Shown: piece by piece, positions 1-6,955 of the stretch | Numbering within the stretch: position 1 is the first letter of the stretch | Layout of the letters: every line of letters begins with the position of its first letter | Source: a virus | Direction: 5' to 3' (one strand) | Virus record (IMG/VR): IMGVR_UViG_3300033986_000091 | Span: 1-21,468 of that record | Length of the DNA stretch: 21,468 bases | Program-made: the position numbers and the translations under genes | Notes under the pieces: generated by a model | Told to the model about the DNA's origin: nothing | Database searches by the model: none | The model's input: only the letters and a program-made list of their open reading frames with translations

Positions 1-1
1 G

Positions 2-250
2 TTTGCAGGAGATCGCGGGGTTATTCTTGAAATTGCAGCACCCAAGGGCACAAAGGGATTTTATGCAGAAACGTACTGGGATTCTAAAAAAGCAATGGCG
101 GCAAGACGACGGGGGGAGATTGGGGAAACAGAATGGCTCATGCCGAGGAACACCAAGATAGAGATAACCGGAATAAGAACAGAAACGATGCAGCGAGGTC
201 AAACAAGTGTAGAGCGCATTATTTATGAAGCAATTGTGAAAGCGGAGTGA
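2..250 (+). CDS. Phage head protein, C-terminal ADP-ribosyltransferase-like part (5' end outside window)
   Basis: This open frame enters from the left edge and stops at TGA 248-250, so only about 82 C-terminal residues are seen. They read like the last part of a bacterial-toxin-type ADP-ribosyltransferase. A GVILEI strand is followed by a KGTKGFYAE segment and then GETEWLMPRNTKIEI, in which E-T-E fits the ExE catalytic motif and LMPRNTK resembles the LLPRGTKF strand that follows it in that family. Such domains are known fused to the C-termini of phage minor head (MuF/SPP1 gp7-like) proteins in Firmicutes phages, and the position just before a prohead-protease gene fits that. The protein would be packaged with the head; whether it modifies a host target after injection is inference. 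The STS and Arg motifs would lie upstream and cannot be checked here. Confidence 0.6.
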   Translation, partial: FAGDRGVILEIAAPKGTKGFYAETYWDSKKAMAARRRGEIGETEWLMPRNTKIEITGIRTETMQRGQTSVERIIYEAIVKAE

Positions 251-254
251 GAGC

Positions 255-1526
255 ATGAAAAATACATTGATGTTTAATGACAAATGGGAAGAGTATATGA
301 ATTCTCGCCCGGAGGATGAAGATATACCAGAACCCAAAGATAAAAAAACGGTAACAAAGTGCCGGTTCGAAATAAAGAAATTCAACAATGATCAAATGCT
401 TGCTTTTGGTTGGGCGAATGTAGCAGTCAGAGCAAGCGGGGAGCAGATAGAGGACTGGCAAGAAGATATTGTGGACCCAGAGGAACTGGAGAAGGCAGCC
501 TATCAATTCGTAGAGCTGTACAGAGAAGGCGGAGAGATGCATGAGCGTGGAGGCGCAGCTGTCCTGATTGAAAGCTGTGTGTTTACGAAAGAGAAAATGG
601 CGGCCATGAAAATACCAGAGGGAACACTACCTGAAGGCTGGTGGATTGGCTTTAAGGTTTTGGACCCGGATGTCTGGGAAAAGGTCAAGGATGGCACATA
701 CTCGATGTTTTCAATAGAGGGTGAGGCTGTCAGGGAAAAGGTAGAGAAGCGCAATATTTTTGAGTCGGTGTTCACATCATTTTGTGGTCCGAAGCCTGGC
801 ACCAGCGCCGGTGCATTGCTTTTCTCTGAAATATTACAGGGATATAGCTATTCCCAACAGCCATTAGAGAAAAACAAGGACGATACAGAAGACATGACAG
901 TACAGAAGAAGACGGCCGTGTTTGATTTTGACGGGGTTATTCATAGTTATACAAGCGGGTGGCAGGGAGCGGACGTAATACCGGACCCACCAGTAGACGG
1001 TATAGCTGAAGTAATACAACAACTGCGGGATGAAGGATACCGGGTGGTTGTAGTGTCTGCCAGAGCATCGGAAGATGGAGGGAAGGAAGCAATCCTTAAT
1101 TGGCTCGACGAGAACGGCATAGAAGTAGACGAAGTTACATCAGAAAAGCCTCCAGCAGTCGCATATGTGGATGATTTGGCAATAGAATTTGATGGTGATG
1201 TTGAGGATTTGATAGACAGAATAAAAGGCAAGAAGAGCTGGACGGAACAGATAGGTAAGTCTCTCTTTTACGATATCCTACGCAAATACAACCCGTATCA
1301 TGATAGACTCGGTAGGTTTAGTACGGCGAATGGAGCTGCAAGTTTCTCAATCCCGAAGGACCCGAAACTACGCGACAAAATTATTGGACGAGAACGAGAA
1401 AAGGCAAGGATTGATACTTTGAATAAAATTGAATCCCAGATCAAGCAGCAATCTTATGAAAGCTTATACATAGTTGATAAAAACGGCGAAATAATTACTC
1501 AAAAAGATGGCACCAAAACGAGGTAA
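255..1526 (+). CDS. XkdF-like prohead protease fused to a HAD-type phosphatase domain (reading frame cut by a 1-bp loss)
   Basis: Three segments are visible in 423 residues. Residues about 35-160 resemble the XkdF/S78-type phage prohead protease: a GWANVAV strand, MHERGG with His96, and YSMFSIEG with Ser153 as a likely nucleophile. This enzyme would trim capsid proteins during head maturation. Residues about 218-325 form a HAD hydrolase: FDFDGV (Asp224, Asp226), VVVVSAR (Ser268), Lys298 and YVDD (Asp306-Asp307) match motifs I-IV. Residues 346-360 carry NPYHDRLGRF, a linker often seen before variable C-terminal domains in phage head proteins. The frame then ends at TAA 1524-1526, but coding sense continues at once in the -1 frame (see 1517-1966), so the intact protein would be about 570 aa. 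ATG 255 lies 4 nt after the upstream stop. The protease and HAD calls are fairly sure; the HAD substrate is unknown. Confidence 0.75.
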   Translation: MKNTLMFNDKWEEYMNSRPEDEDIPEPKDKKTVTKCRFEIKKFNNDQMLAFGWANVAVRASGEQIEDWQEDIVDPEELEKAAYQFVELYREGGEMHERGGAAVLIESCVFTKEKMAAMKIPEGTLPEGWWIGFKVLDPDVWEKVKDGTYSMFSIEGEAVREKVEKRNIFESVFTSFCGPKPGTSAGALLFSEILQGYSYSQQPLEKNKDDTEDMTVQKKTAVFDFDGVIHSYTSGWQGADVIPDPPVDGIAEVIQQLRDEGYRVVVVSARASEDGGKEAILNWLDENGIEVDEVTSEKPPAVAYVDDLAIEFDGDVEDLIDRIKGKKSWTEQIGKSLFYDILRKYNPYHDRLGRFSTANGAASFSIPKDPKLRDKIIGREREKARIDTLNKIESQIKQQSYESLYIVDKNGEIITQKDGTKTR

Positions 1527-1966
1527 GCTTTACAACAAAAGAGGCTCTCAAGTGGAAAGGCAGCACCCTAACTCATAATCACCCAGGAGGAACGGTATTC
1601 TCTGAGGCTGATATAATGACATGCATAAATTATGAACTTCAGGAAATACGAGCAGTTGGTTCAACAGGAATTACTTATACTTTTAAGAGAACAAATCATG
1701 CAAAAGATAAAAATAGTCGAGAAGTAGCACAATTTTTTATAGACATGGAAACTGAATCAAAAAGTGCATGGGTTAAAGCACGCGAAAAGGTTGATAAATA
1801 TTATAAAATGGATTATTATAATAACAAAGTAGATCTTGAATTTATGAACAGAGCCATGAGCGAATATTATTCTGACATTATGCGCGAATGGTTCAAAAAG
1901 AATGCCCCAAAGATTGGGTGCGAATACAAGGACGAGGGAATGAGCAGGCTTAATCTCATAAAGTAA
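1517..1966 (+). pseudogene. Detached 3' segment of the 255 gene: JAB/JAMM-like domain plus helical C-terminus
   Basis: Reading in frame from 1517 there is no stop until TAA 1964-1966, and the protein sense flows directly from the upstream frame: KDGTK, then NEVSFTTKEALKWKGS. The upstream reading must shift by one base at the AAAA run 1515-1518; five A's there would restore one continuous frame. The segment contains THNHPGGTVFSEAD, an H-x-H ... S-x-x-D arrangement like the zinc site of JAB/JAMM metalloproteases (RadC-like), with six rather than seven residues between the second His and the Ser. About 90 charged, mostly helical residues follow. The first ATG in this frame (1616) lies beyond the HxH motif, so re-initiation there would give a domain without its metal site. 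The frame loss could be real decay, a sequencing error in a homopolymer, or inefficient recoding. Confidence 0.55.
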
Positions 1967-1987
1967 TTTGAAAGGTGAGTGAGCTGG

Positions 1988-2128
1988 ATGAAGGATGAAA
2001 TAATTTATTTGGACAGAGATATGAATCAGATGGCCGAGAAGGAATTTGAAGCGGCTAAAAAAGATTGGGAGAAAGGCAAACAGGAATACGAGAAACAGAA
2101 AAGAGATAATGACAAAAAGCAATTTTAA
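1988..2128 (+). CDS. Small charged helical protein, 46 aa
   Basis: A short frame starts at ATG 1988 behind GAAAGGTGAG and ends at TAA 2126-2128. It encodes 46 residues, very rich in Lys, Glu, Asp and Gln (AAKKDWEKGKQEYEKQKRD), likely one long amphipathic helix or coiled coil. It has no signal peptide or membrane segment. I recognise no family. It sits 21 nt downstream of the broken JAB-like segment and just upstream of the tRNA-like RNA. Small proteins directly downstream of toxin-like domains are sometimes immunity proteins; here that is only a positional guess. A plain structural filler or assembly-helper role is equally possible. Confidence 0.45.
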   Translation: MKDEIIYLDRDMNQMAEKEFEAAKKDWEKGKQEYEKQKRDNDKKQF

Positions 2129-2160
2129 AGCATCATAGAACTTGAAGAACTCGAGAAAAA

Positions 2161-2267
2161 ATAGGGTGGCGGAATAGGTAAACGCTGGAGTTTGTACACC
2201 AGAGTAGTCCCTCGCATGAAAAAAGGAACTGAACTACTCATGTAAGGTGCAAATCCTTACCCCGATA
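2161..2267 (+). ncRNA. tRNA-like RNA resembling a class II (Leu-type) tRNA with an oversized variable arm
   Basis: The D-arm region GTGGCGGAATAGGTAAACGC (2166-2185) is close to the D-arm of bacterial tRNA-Leu. It is followed by an anticodon-arm-like hairpin, CTGG 2185-2188 with CCAG 2199-2202. A long variable arm follows, AGTAGT 2203-2208 with ACTACT 2233-2238 around 24 nt. Then comes a T-arm, TAAGG 2243-2247 and CCTTA 2255-2259 with loop TGCAAAT. The acceptor ends pair only as ATAGGG with CCCGAT, with one A-G mismatch. It departs from a normal tRNA in its imperfect acceptor, an anticodon loop longer than 7 nt (so no clear anticodon), T55 replaced by G, and no encoded CCA. It may be a decayed tRNA, an unusual phage tRNA or a tRNA mimic. 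A terminator follows immediately. Confidence 0.5.
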
Positions 2268-2277
2268 ATTTAAAAAA

Positions 2278-2310
2278 AGCACTGCTAGAACGGGCAGTGT
2301 TTTTTATTTT
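2278..2310 (+). terminator. Intrinsic terminator after the tRNA-like RNA
   Basis: CACTGC (2280-2285) pairs perfectly with GCAGTG (2294-2299) around an 8-nt loop, and two A-T pairs and a G-T pair extend the base. A T-rich tail of six T's, one A and four T's follows. It lies between the tRNA-like RNA and the ribosome site of the next head gene, so it should define the 3' end of that RNA. It would also lower, or make conditional, read-through into the downstream structural genes. I see no convincing promoter between the terminator and the next gene. Confidence 0.8.
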
Positions 2311-2330
2311 GCTTGAAAGGAGGTGAGACG

Positions 2331-3626
2331 GTGGCAACCAAGCTGAGAAACCTTAAAGTAACTAAGGTTGATTTTGTGGACCAGGGAGCTAATCCTGACG
2401 CACATATCCTGCTATTTAAAAGAAAAGAGCCGATGGAAAAGGGTGAACTTGAAACGGCCACGAAAGGGGCGGGAGAAAAAGGTATGAATTTGTTTGAGAA
2501 AATCGGAAAGGCAATTGCTGATGCTATTGGAATCAAATCGCCGGAGGATATTGGGAAAGCGGCTTCCACGTTTGAAGACGAAAAGCGTAAGGCACGTGTA
2601 AGGCGTTTGTTTGATCAAAACTGGTGGGATTACATATCTGCACTCAGAGAATCACTGGAGAAAATCCTCACCGATGAAAACCTGAGCGATTCTGAGAAGG
2701 AGCAAATGATAGCCGAAAGTTTGGAAGAGTTTTCTAAAACTGTCCAGGGTACTCTTACAAATCCGGCTATGCAGACAGCGCTTGAATCGGCAATAGAAAA
2801 GGTTGGACGCAAGATATCATCGGAGCGTCTGGAGCGCATGAAAAACATGCGTGACATTTTAGACAACCTCATTCAAGAAGCAGAGACTAACATGAATACC
2901 GATGATGACATGGATAATGACGACGAGGGAGACCTGACAAAAGGCTGTGTAAAACAGCCTAAAACCAAAACCGAGAAAGGAGAAGATGTGGAAATGAAAA
3001 TTGACAAGAGTAAAATGACGCCTGCTGAAAGAGCTTTCTACGAGGAAATTGAAAAGAGGTATGGCGTAACTGAAGGAGGAAATAATGGAGGCCAGACTTC
3101 AACAGGAACCGATCCTGTCGGCAAGAGTAATATCCAAGGGAATGATGGAGCGGCACCTGCAGCAGGATCTGGAACAAATTCACCTACTGACGGCGGTACC
3201 GGAACCGGCGGAGATGTATATAAGGGACTACACCCGGATGTAGCAGCAGAGCTTCAGGAACTCCGCAAATTCAGGGAGAATGCCGAGCTTGAAAAGATGC
3301 AGGGGATAGCCAAGAAGTATGAAATCCTTGGCAAAAAGCCGGATGAGCTTGCAAAGAAGCTCATAGACCTGAAAAAAGCCGGGGGCACTGCTTATGACGA
3401 CTATATCAGCGTGCTTGACGAGCAGGTGCAACTGTTAGAAAAATCCGGCATGTTTTCAGAGATAGGCAAGCGCGGCAACGGGGAAAATGATGCCTGGGCA
3501 ACCATTGAGAAAAAAGCAGATGAACTTCTGAAAAATAACCCCAACATGACCCGTGCGCAGGCAATCGATAAAGCATGCGAACTTAACCCTGAACTTGTTG
3601 AGGCATACGAAAAATCCAGAAAATAA
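2331..3626 (+). CDS. Scaffold-like head assembly protein
   Basis: The frame is open from a TTG at 2313, but that codon overlaps the ribosome site AAAGGAGGTGAG. The better start is GTG 2331, 6 nt downstream of it, giving 431 aa. The N-terminal 35 residues carry VTKVDFVDQGANPDAHILLF, a conserved opening seen in phage prohead-protease and scaffold genes. Residues about 40-195 are strongly charged helix. A Gly/Thr/Asn-rich linker (about residues 245-295) follows, then another helical segment with predicted coiled-coil character and a basic end (EAYEKSRK). Placement between protease and decoration/capsid genes, the helical composition and the acidic character all suit a scaffold that is removed by the protease during maturation. 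No catalytic motif is visible, so scaffold is an inference from layout and composition. Confidence 0.6.
   Translation: MATKLRNLKVTKVDFVDQGANPDAHILLFKRKEPMEKGELETATKGAGEKGMNLFEKIGKAIADAIGIKSPEDIGKAASTFEDEKRKARVRRLFDQNWWDYISALRESLEKILTDENLSDSEKEQMIAESLEEFSKTVQGTLTNPAMQTALESAIEKVGRKISSERLERMKNMRDILDNLIQEAETNMNTDDDMDNDDEGDLTKGCVKQPKTKTEKGEDVEMKIDKSKMTPAERAFYEEIEKRYGVTEGGNNGGQTSTGTDPVGKSNIQGNDGAAPAAGSGTNSPTDGGTGTGGDVYKGLHPDVAAELQELRKFRENAELEKMQGIAKKYEILGKKPDELAKKLIDLKKAGGTAYDDYISVLDEQVQLLEKSGMFSEIGKRGNGENDAWATIEKKADELLKNNPNMTRAQAIDKACELNPELVEAYEKSRK
2976..2996 (+). promoter_or_regulatory. Possible internal ribosome site and in-frame start inside the scaffold gene
   Basis: AAAGGAGAAG precedes an in-frame GTG (2988) and ATG (2994). 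Initiation at 2994 would give a 210-residue C-terminal product that begins just after the acidic Asp-rich stretch. Nested scaffolds made from an internal start are known in phages such as lambda (C/Nu3). Spacing to the ATG is a little long (11 nt), so confidence is low. Confidence 0.25.
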
Positions 3627-3645
3627 GAAAGGAGAGAGCTGAACG

Positions 3646-4038
3646 ATGTACATCAATTCAGGAATCAATTCCAGCCCGACAATAGCTGAAAAGGCTGGAG
3701 CTGCACTCAACAATGCGGCATGTTTGGCCGCAAAATATGATGGCAATGGAAATGTTGTTTTAGCCGGTGCCGGTAATCATGCTGCAGGCATATTGATACC
3801 GGAAACACCAGATGCAGTGGCACTGGAAGATACGTTGACTTTGCAGGTAAAAGACATCGGATATTGGAAAGCCGGTGCTGCATTTACAAAAGGCACAGAG
3901 CTTACACCTGATGCAAACGGCAAAGCAGTTGCTGCTGTCGCAGGAAACTTTATCCTCGCTGTGGCACTCGAAGAGGCTACAGCTGCTGATCAGATTGTTA
4001 AAGTTCAGATTATAAAAGCGGGATATAAACCGGCTTAA
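3646..4038 (+). CDS. Head decoration protein (DUF2190-like)
   Basis: This 130-residue protein is rich in Ala, Gly and Val, with short beta-type segments (NVVLAGAGNHAAGILIPET, LTLQVKDIGYWKAGAAFTKG, AVAGNFILAVALEEATAADQIVKVQII). The pattern fits the small DUF2190/decoration-type capsid proteins found directly upstream of the major capsid gene, which stabilise the expanded head from outside. The start ATG 3646 is preceded by AAAGGAGAG about 11 nt upstream, and the scaffold gene ends 19 nt before. It has no signal peptide or membrane segment. Function is assigned from composition and gene order rather than from a catalytic motif. Confidence 0.65.
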   Translation: MYINSGINSSPTIAEKAGAALNNAACLAAKYDGNGNVVLAGAGNHAAGILIPETPDAVALEDTLTLQVKDIGYWKAGAAFTKGTELTPDANGKAVAAVAGNFILAVALEEATAADQIVKVQIIKAGYKPA

Positions 4039-4067
4039 TTAAACCACTAGGAAGGGAGAGAACTTGA

Positions 4068-5090
4068 ATGTTTGAAAGAAATACAGTAGCAGGCATCCAG
4101 GCCCAGCTTGCAAAGGGGTGGAAGCCTAATCAGTACCTCAGCAATATGAGCATGGCATATTTCCAGCAGGACAGTGACTATGTCGCACCGGCAATATTCC
4201 CGATTTGTCCTGTTGACCTTGCAACATCATATTACTACGTGTTCAGCAAGGCTGACCTTGCCAGAGACAATGTAGCGAGAAAACCTAAATACGGAAAAGT
4301 TACACCGGCGATAATGGGCCAGACCGACAATACCTATAAGTGCGAAGTAGACCAGGTAATTGTCGGAATCGATCAGATAGAGCAGCTGAACTACCAGAGA
4401 AGCAGAGCAGTTGGAGTGGCAGATCCAAGAAGAGCAAAAGTCAGATTTGCTACCGAGCAGATGAAGCTTCATATGGATGTTCTGTTTGCACGAGGATTTT
4501 TCAAGACTGGTGTCTGGACACAGCAGCGGCAGGGTGTAGTAAGCAATCCCGGCAGCAATCAATTTATTAAATTCAGCGACATAAACAGCGACCCTATTCA
4601 GTTTTTTGACGACCTCTGCACTGAGATAAAGAGAAACGGAAGAAGAAGGCCCAATAGGCTGGCACTTGGTGCAAACACATGGAAAGCACTTAAAAACCAT
4701 CCTGACATTGTGGAGAGAGTTAAATACACTGGCACCACTGCAAACCCCGCAGTAGTAACCACACAAGCTCTGGCAGCAATCCTGCAGCTTGAAAAAGTTG
4801 TAGTGCTTGAAAGCACTTATAACGCTGGCAAGCTCGGAGAGGAAGACATGCAGTTTATATGCGACCCTAACGCGGCGCTTCTCTGTTATGCAACCAATAC
4901 TCCGGCAATTGATGAACCTTCAGCTGGTTACATCTTTGCATGGGATATGCTCGGCAATGGTCAGTACATCGCTATGGACCAGTGGGAAGGCGAACCCGGT
5001 ACCCATTCCGAATTTGTAGAAGGTTTGTGCGCATACGACATGAAGAAAACTGCTGACGACCTGGCCGTATTCCTCTATGACTGCGTATAA
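4068..5090 (+). CDS. Major capsid protein (HK97-fold type)
   Basis: The protein has 340 residues, the normal size for an HK97-type major head protein without a long N-terminal delta domain. It opens with an aromatic, extended N-arm (SMAYFQQDSDYVAPAIFPICPV). There is a long helix-like segment at about residues 112-145 (DPRRAKVRFATEQMKLHMDV), which matches the spine helix. The A-domain region follows with NRLALGANTWKALKNHPDIVERVKYTG, a phrase typical of this family. Near the C-terminus IFAWDMLGNGQYIAMDQWEGE and FVEGLCAYDMKKTADDLAVFLYDCV finish the P-domain. ATG 4068 follows GAAGGGAGAG. Its place after protease, scaffold and decoration genes supports the call. It would form the icosahedral shell. 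Confidence 0.85.
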   Translation: MFERNTVAGIQAQLAKGWKPNQYLSNMSMAYFQQDSDYVAPAIFPICPVDLATSYYYVFSKADLARDNVARKPKYGKVTPAIMGQTDNTYKCEVDQVIVGIDQIEQLNYQRSRAVGVADPRRAKVRFATEQMKLHMDVLFARGFFKTGVWTQQRQGVVSNPGSNQFIKFSDINSDPIQFFDDLCTEIKRNGRRRPNRLALGANTWKALKNHPDIVERVKYTGTTANPAVVTTQALAAILQLEKVVVLESTYNAGKLGEEDMQFICDPNAALLCYATNTPAIDEPSAGYIFAWDMLGNGQYIAMDQWEGEPGTHSEFVEGLCAYDMKKTADDLAVFLYDCV

Positions 5091-5112
5091 ACGTAGACGG
5101 GAGGGATGACGC

Positions 5113-5607
5113 TTGAAGGGTTATGTAGCAAAAAAGAGATGCACAATCGGTGGGGTTGTCTACAATGTAGGCGACCCCATACCATTTGACGTAGTAATGC
5201 CTAGCAGGGTAGGGAGTCTTAAAGCAGCCAATATTATAGCCGAGGTTAACATCCCGGAAACTGGTGACGTGGAGACATCAAACTATATTGCACAGATCCA
5301 AGATAATAAATCAAGTAATATAACCATTCCAATAATCAAAGATGGAGAGACGATGCAAATTACTCTTTCGCCAGAGGAGATAGCGGAAGGTGTACGTATC
5401 CTGCAGGTAAGTGTAGAAGAATTGGAGAAGGCTGTAAAAGACATCGATAATATGGACCTGCTTATATTTGTCGACAGGTTAGAGACCAGAAAAACAGCAA
5501 AACAAGCAATAAAAGAAAGGGCTGAAAGACTTATGGCTCCCGAAGAGCAAAATGACGGCAGCCAGCAAAGTGAAGGAATCGATGAAGCAGGAAAAGGTGA
5601 TGCCTGA
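5113..5607 (+). CDS. Small head/neck protein of unknown function
   Basis: The start is TTG 5113, 7-8 nt after GGGAGGG; the nearby ATG 5106 is in another frame and gives no extended product. The 164 residues begin with a beta-type module (MKGYVAKKRCTIGGVVYNVGDPIPF), continue with an extended region, then a helical acidic segment (SPEEIAEGVRILQVSVEELEKAVKDI) and a polar, disordered-looking C-terminus (PEEQNDGSQQSEG). I do not recognise a defined family. Its position between major capsid and connector genes, and the 1-nt overlap with the next start, indicate a head-completion or accessory capsid role translated together with the neck genes. Confidence 0.7.
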   Translation: MKGYVAKKRCTIGGVVYNVGDPIPFDVVMPSRVGSLKAANIIAEVNIPETGDVETSNYIAQIQDNKSSNITIPIIKDGETMQITLSPEEIAEGVRILQVSVEELEKAVKDIDNMDLLIFVDRLETRKTAKQAIKERAERLMAPEEQNDGSQQSEGIDEAGKGDA

Positions 5608-6032
5608 TGCCACAGTTAACATACACATATGACCCTGGGCAGATAAGCACTAGCAAAAAAGACAGGATGAGGTTTGAACTTGGCGATACTGCAGTAGAAG
5701 GTGGAGCGGAAACATGTGCATTGTCCGATGAGGAAATTAATGCCGTGCTTTCGCTCTACCCTAACCGATGGAAAATGGTAAAATTCAAATTGATTGAGTC
5801 GGTTTACATGCGTTTTGCATCGGAGATTGATACTCGGGTAGGTCCACTTTCCTTGAATTTGCAGGATAGAGCTGATCATTGGAAAAAGCTATATGACAAT
5901 ATGAAAAAAGAGGTTTCCGGTCTTGCAGCACCATCAGTCAATCCTTCTGCACTTGGAGAAGGCGCGGTAGATGGAGGACATTATTTCTATTCAGGCATGA
6001 TGTCAAATCCAAGAACCGGCCTGCCGGAATAA
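5607..6032 (+). CDS. Head-tail connector (YqbG/gp6-like adaptor)
   Basis: This 141-residue protein has the mainly helical make-up of portal adaptor proteins: KKDRMRFELGDT, ALSDEEINAVLSLYPN, a longer helix at about residues 45-70 (MVKFKLIESVYMRFASEID) and LNLQDRADHWKKLYDNMKKEV. The SDEEIxxxL motif and the following bundle are characteristic of the gp6/YqbG-type connector ring that sits under the portal. The start ATG shares one base with the TGA of the preceding gene, so translation is coupled. The Gly/Ser/Asn C-terminal tail is probably flexible. It is followed by closure, gp10-like and tail-terminator genes, the usual neck order. Confidence 0.75.
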   Translation: MPQLTYTYDPGQISTSKKDRMRFELGDTAVEGGAETCALSDEEINAVLSLYPNRWKMVKFKLIESVYMRFASEIDTRVGPLSLNLQDRADHWKKLYDNMKKEVSGLAAPSVNPSALGEGAVDGGHYFYSGMMSNPRTGLPE

Positions 6033-6047
6033 AGGAGGCATAATTGG

Positions 6048-6413
6048 GTGTATTTCAAAACAGCGCAGATATGGAAAACATTTAAGATAGAACGCAAGAT
6101 TGGATCCGATATTAACTCCAGAGGACGCCAAGTGCGGAAATATGATAACCAGGAGCAGATAACACTGCGCGGAGCGTTGGCCGAAGCAAGCGAAATTGAT
6201 ATCGAAAGGTATAAGCAACTGCAGCATAAGGTGACACACACCATTGTTCAAAAAGGGAAGCCTATAGCAGACAGAGAAGATGTCTTGATATTGGAACTAC
6301 CAGAAGGGAAAGTCCAGAAGTTTTATGTGCATGATGTGGAAAATCCGGGCAATCTTCAAAGCGGCATAGGCTCTTTCACTTTATACCAGGTTGAGGAAAG
6401 AAGGGATACCTGA
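6048..6413 (+). CDS. Head closure protein (SPP1 gp16/YqbH-like)
   Basis: GTG 6048 is placed 9 nt after AAAGGAGG and gives 121 residues. The sequence looks like the small beta-barrel head-closure family: IERKIGSDINSRGRQVRKYD, then ITLRGALAEASEIDIERYKQL, VTHTIVQKGKPIADREDVLIL and KFYVHDVENPGNLQSGIGSF. The phrases HTIVxxG and YxVxDVENPG are characteristic of SPP1 gp16/gp17-type closure proteins, which plug the connector after DNA packaging. It ends in TGA overlapping the ATG of the gp10-like gene by one base, implying coupled translation. Confidence 0.7.
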   Translation: MYFKTAQIWKTFKIERKIGSDINSRGRQVRKYDNQEQITLRGALAEASEIDIERYKQLQHKVTHTIVQKGKPIADREDVLILELPEGKVQKFYVHDVENPGNLQSGIGSFTLYQVEERRDT

Positions 6414-6934
6414 TGCCAAAACAACAAAAGAAGGTGAGTTATGAAATTGTAATCAAATGCGAGAAGCTTCTTGATACAGTGGAACATGAAGCGGTATCCC
6501 GCTCTTTCCAAGCAAGTAATGAATTAAGAAATGCAGCGCAACTTGTGCTCCGAGGACAACGTACTGGCAGAAGATATAGAATGCCTTATACAGGAACTGG
6601 GCAGAAAGTCACTAAAACCGGAAAAATACGAAAAAGAAAACCCCGGTATTACACAGCTTCCGCGCCAGGTGAACCGCCTGCAAATAGAACTGGGGCATTC
6701 AGAGAGAGCTGGCAACCAGCACCACGAGCAATCAAAAAGGGGGAGCGGTTTGTTGCATATGCGGCAATAGGGTCAGATATAAAAGTCAAAAAAGGGCAAG
6801 GGCGCTTTCTTGGTGACCTTTTGGAGTATGGGTCAGAGGACGGAAGAATAAAGCCAAGACCATACAAGCAGAAGATAATAGAAAGGGCGCGACCGGCAAT
6901 AAAGAGGATATATCAAGCACCTTACGTTACATAA
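6413..6934 (+). CDS. HK97 gp10-like neck protein (minor capsid/tail completion)
   Basis: The 173-residue basic protein contains the hallmark YTASAPGEPPANRTGAFRESW around residues 82-102, corresponding to the GEPPAxxTGxLRxS motif of HK97 gp10-type proteins. A helix near the start (EHEAVSRSFQASNELRNAAQLVL) and a C-terminal FLGDLLEYGSEDGRIKPRPYKQKIIERARPAI complete the family pattern; in many homologues this part reads YLEFGT...RPFLxPA. These proteins join the head-completed connector to the tail. It overlaps the closure gene by one base and is followed by the tail-terminator gene after 21 nt. Confidence 0.8.
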   Translation: MPKQQKKVSYEIVIKCEKLLDTVEHEAVSRSFQASNELRNAAQLVLRGQRTGRRYRMPYTGTGQKVTKTGKIRKRKPRYYTASAPGEPPANRTGAFRESWQPAPRAIKKGERFVAYAAIGSDIKVKKGQGRFLGDLLEYGSEDGRIKPRPYKQKIIERARPAIKRIYQAPYVT

Positions 6935-6955
6935 AGTTTGATGGAGGGAGCAATA

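Noticed and set aside
1571-1613. HNHPGG motif as an HNH endonuclease.
   Set aside because: The residues fit the HxH...SxxD order of JAB-like metalloproteases; the spaced His-Asn-His framework and zinc-finger cysteines of HNH nucleases are absent.
4227-4766. Minus-strand open frame of 179 codons opposite the major capsid gene.
   Set aside because: It is fully antisense to a well-supported gene, has no ribosome site or recognisable product, and its Cys-rich composition is typical of a shadow frame.
5127-5137. In-phase A AAA AAG heptamer near the start of the 5113 gene as a second frameshift site.
   Set aside because: The -1 frame after it runs into a stop within about 20 codons and gives no recognisable product; no stem follows. 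Likely chance in a Lys-Lys pair.
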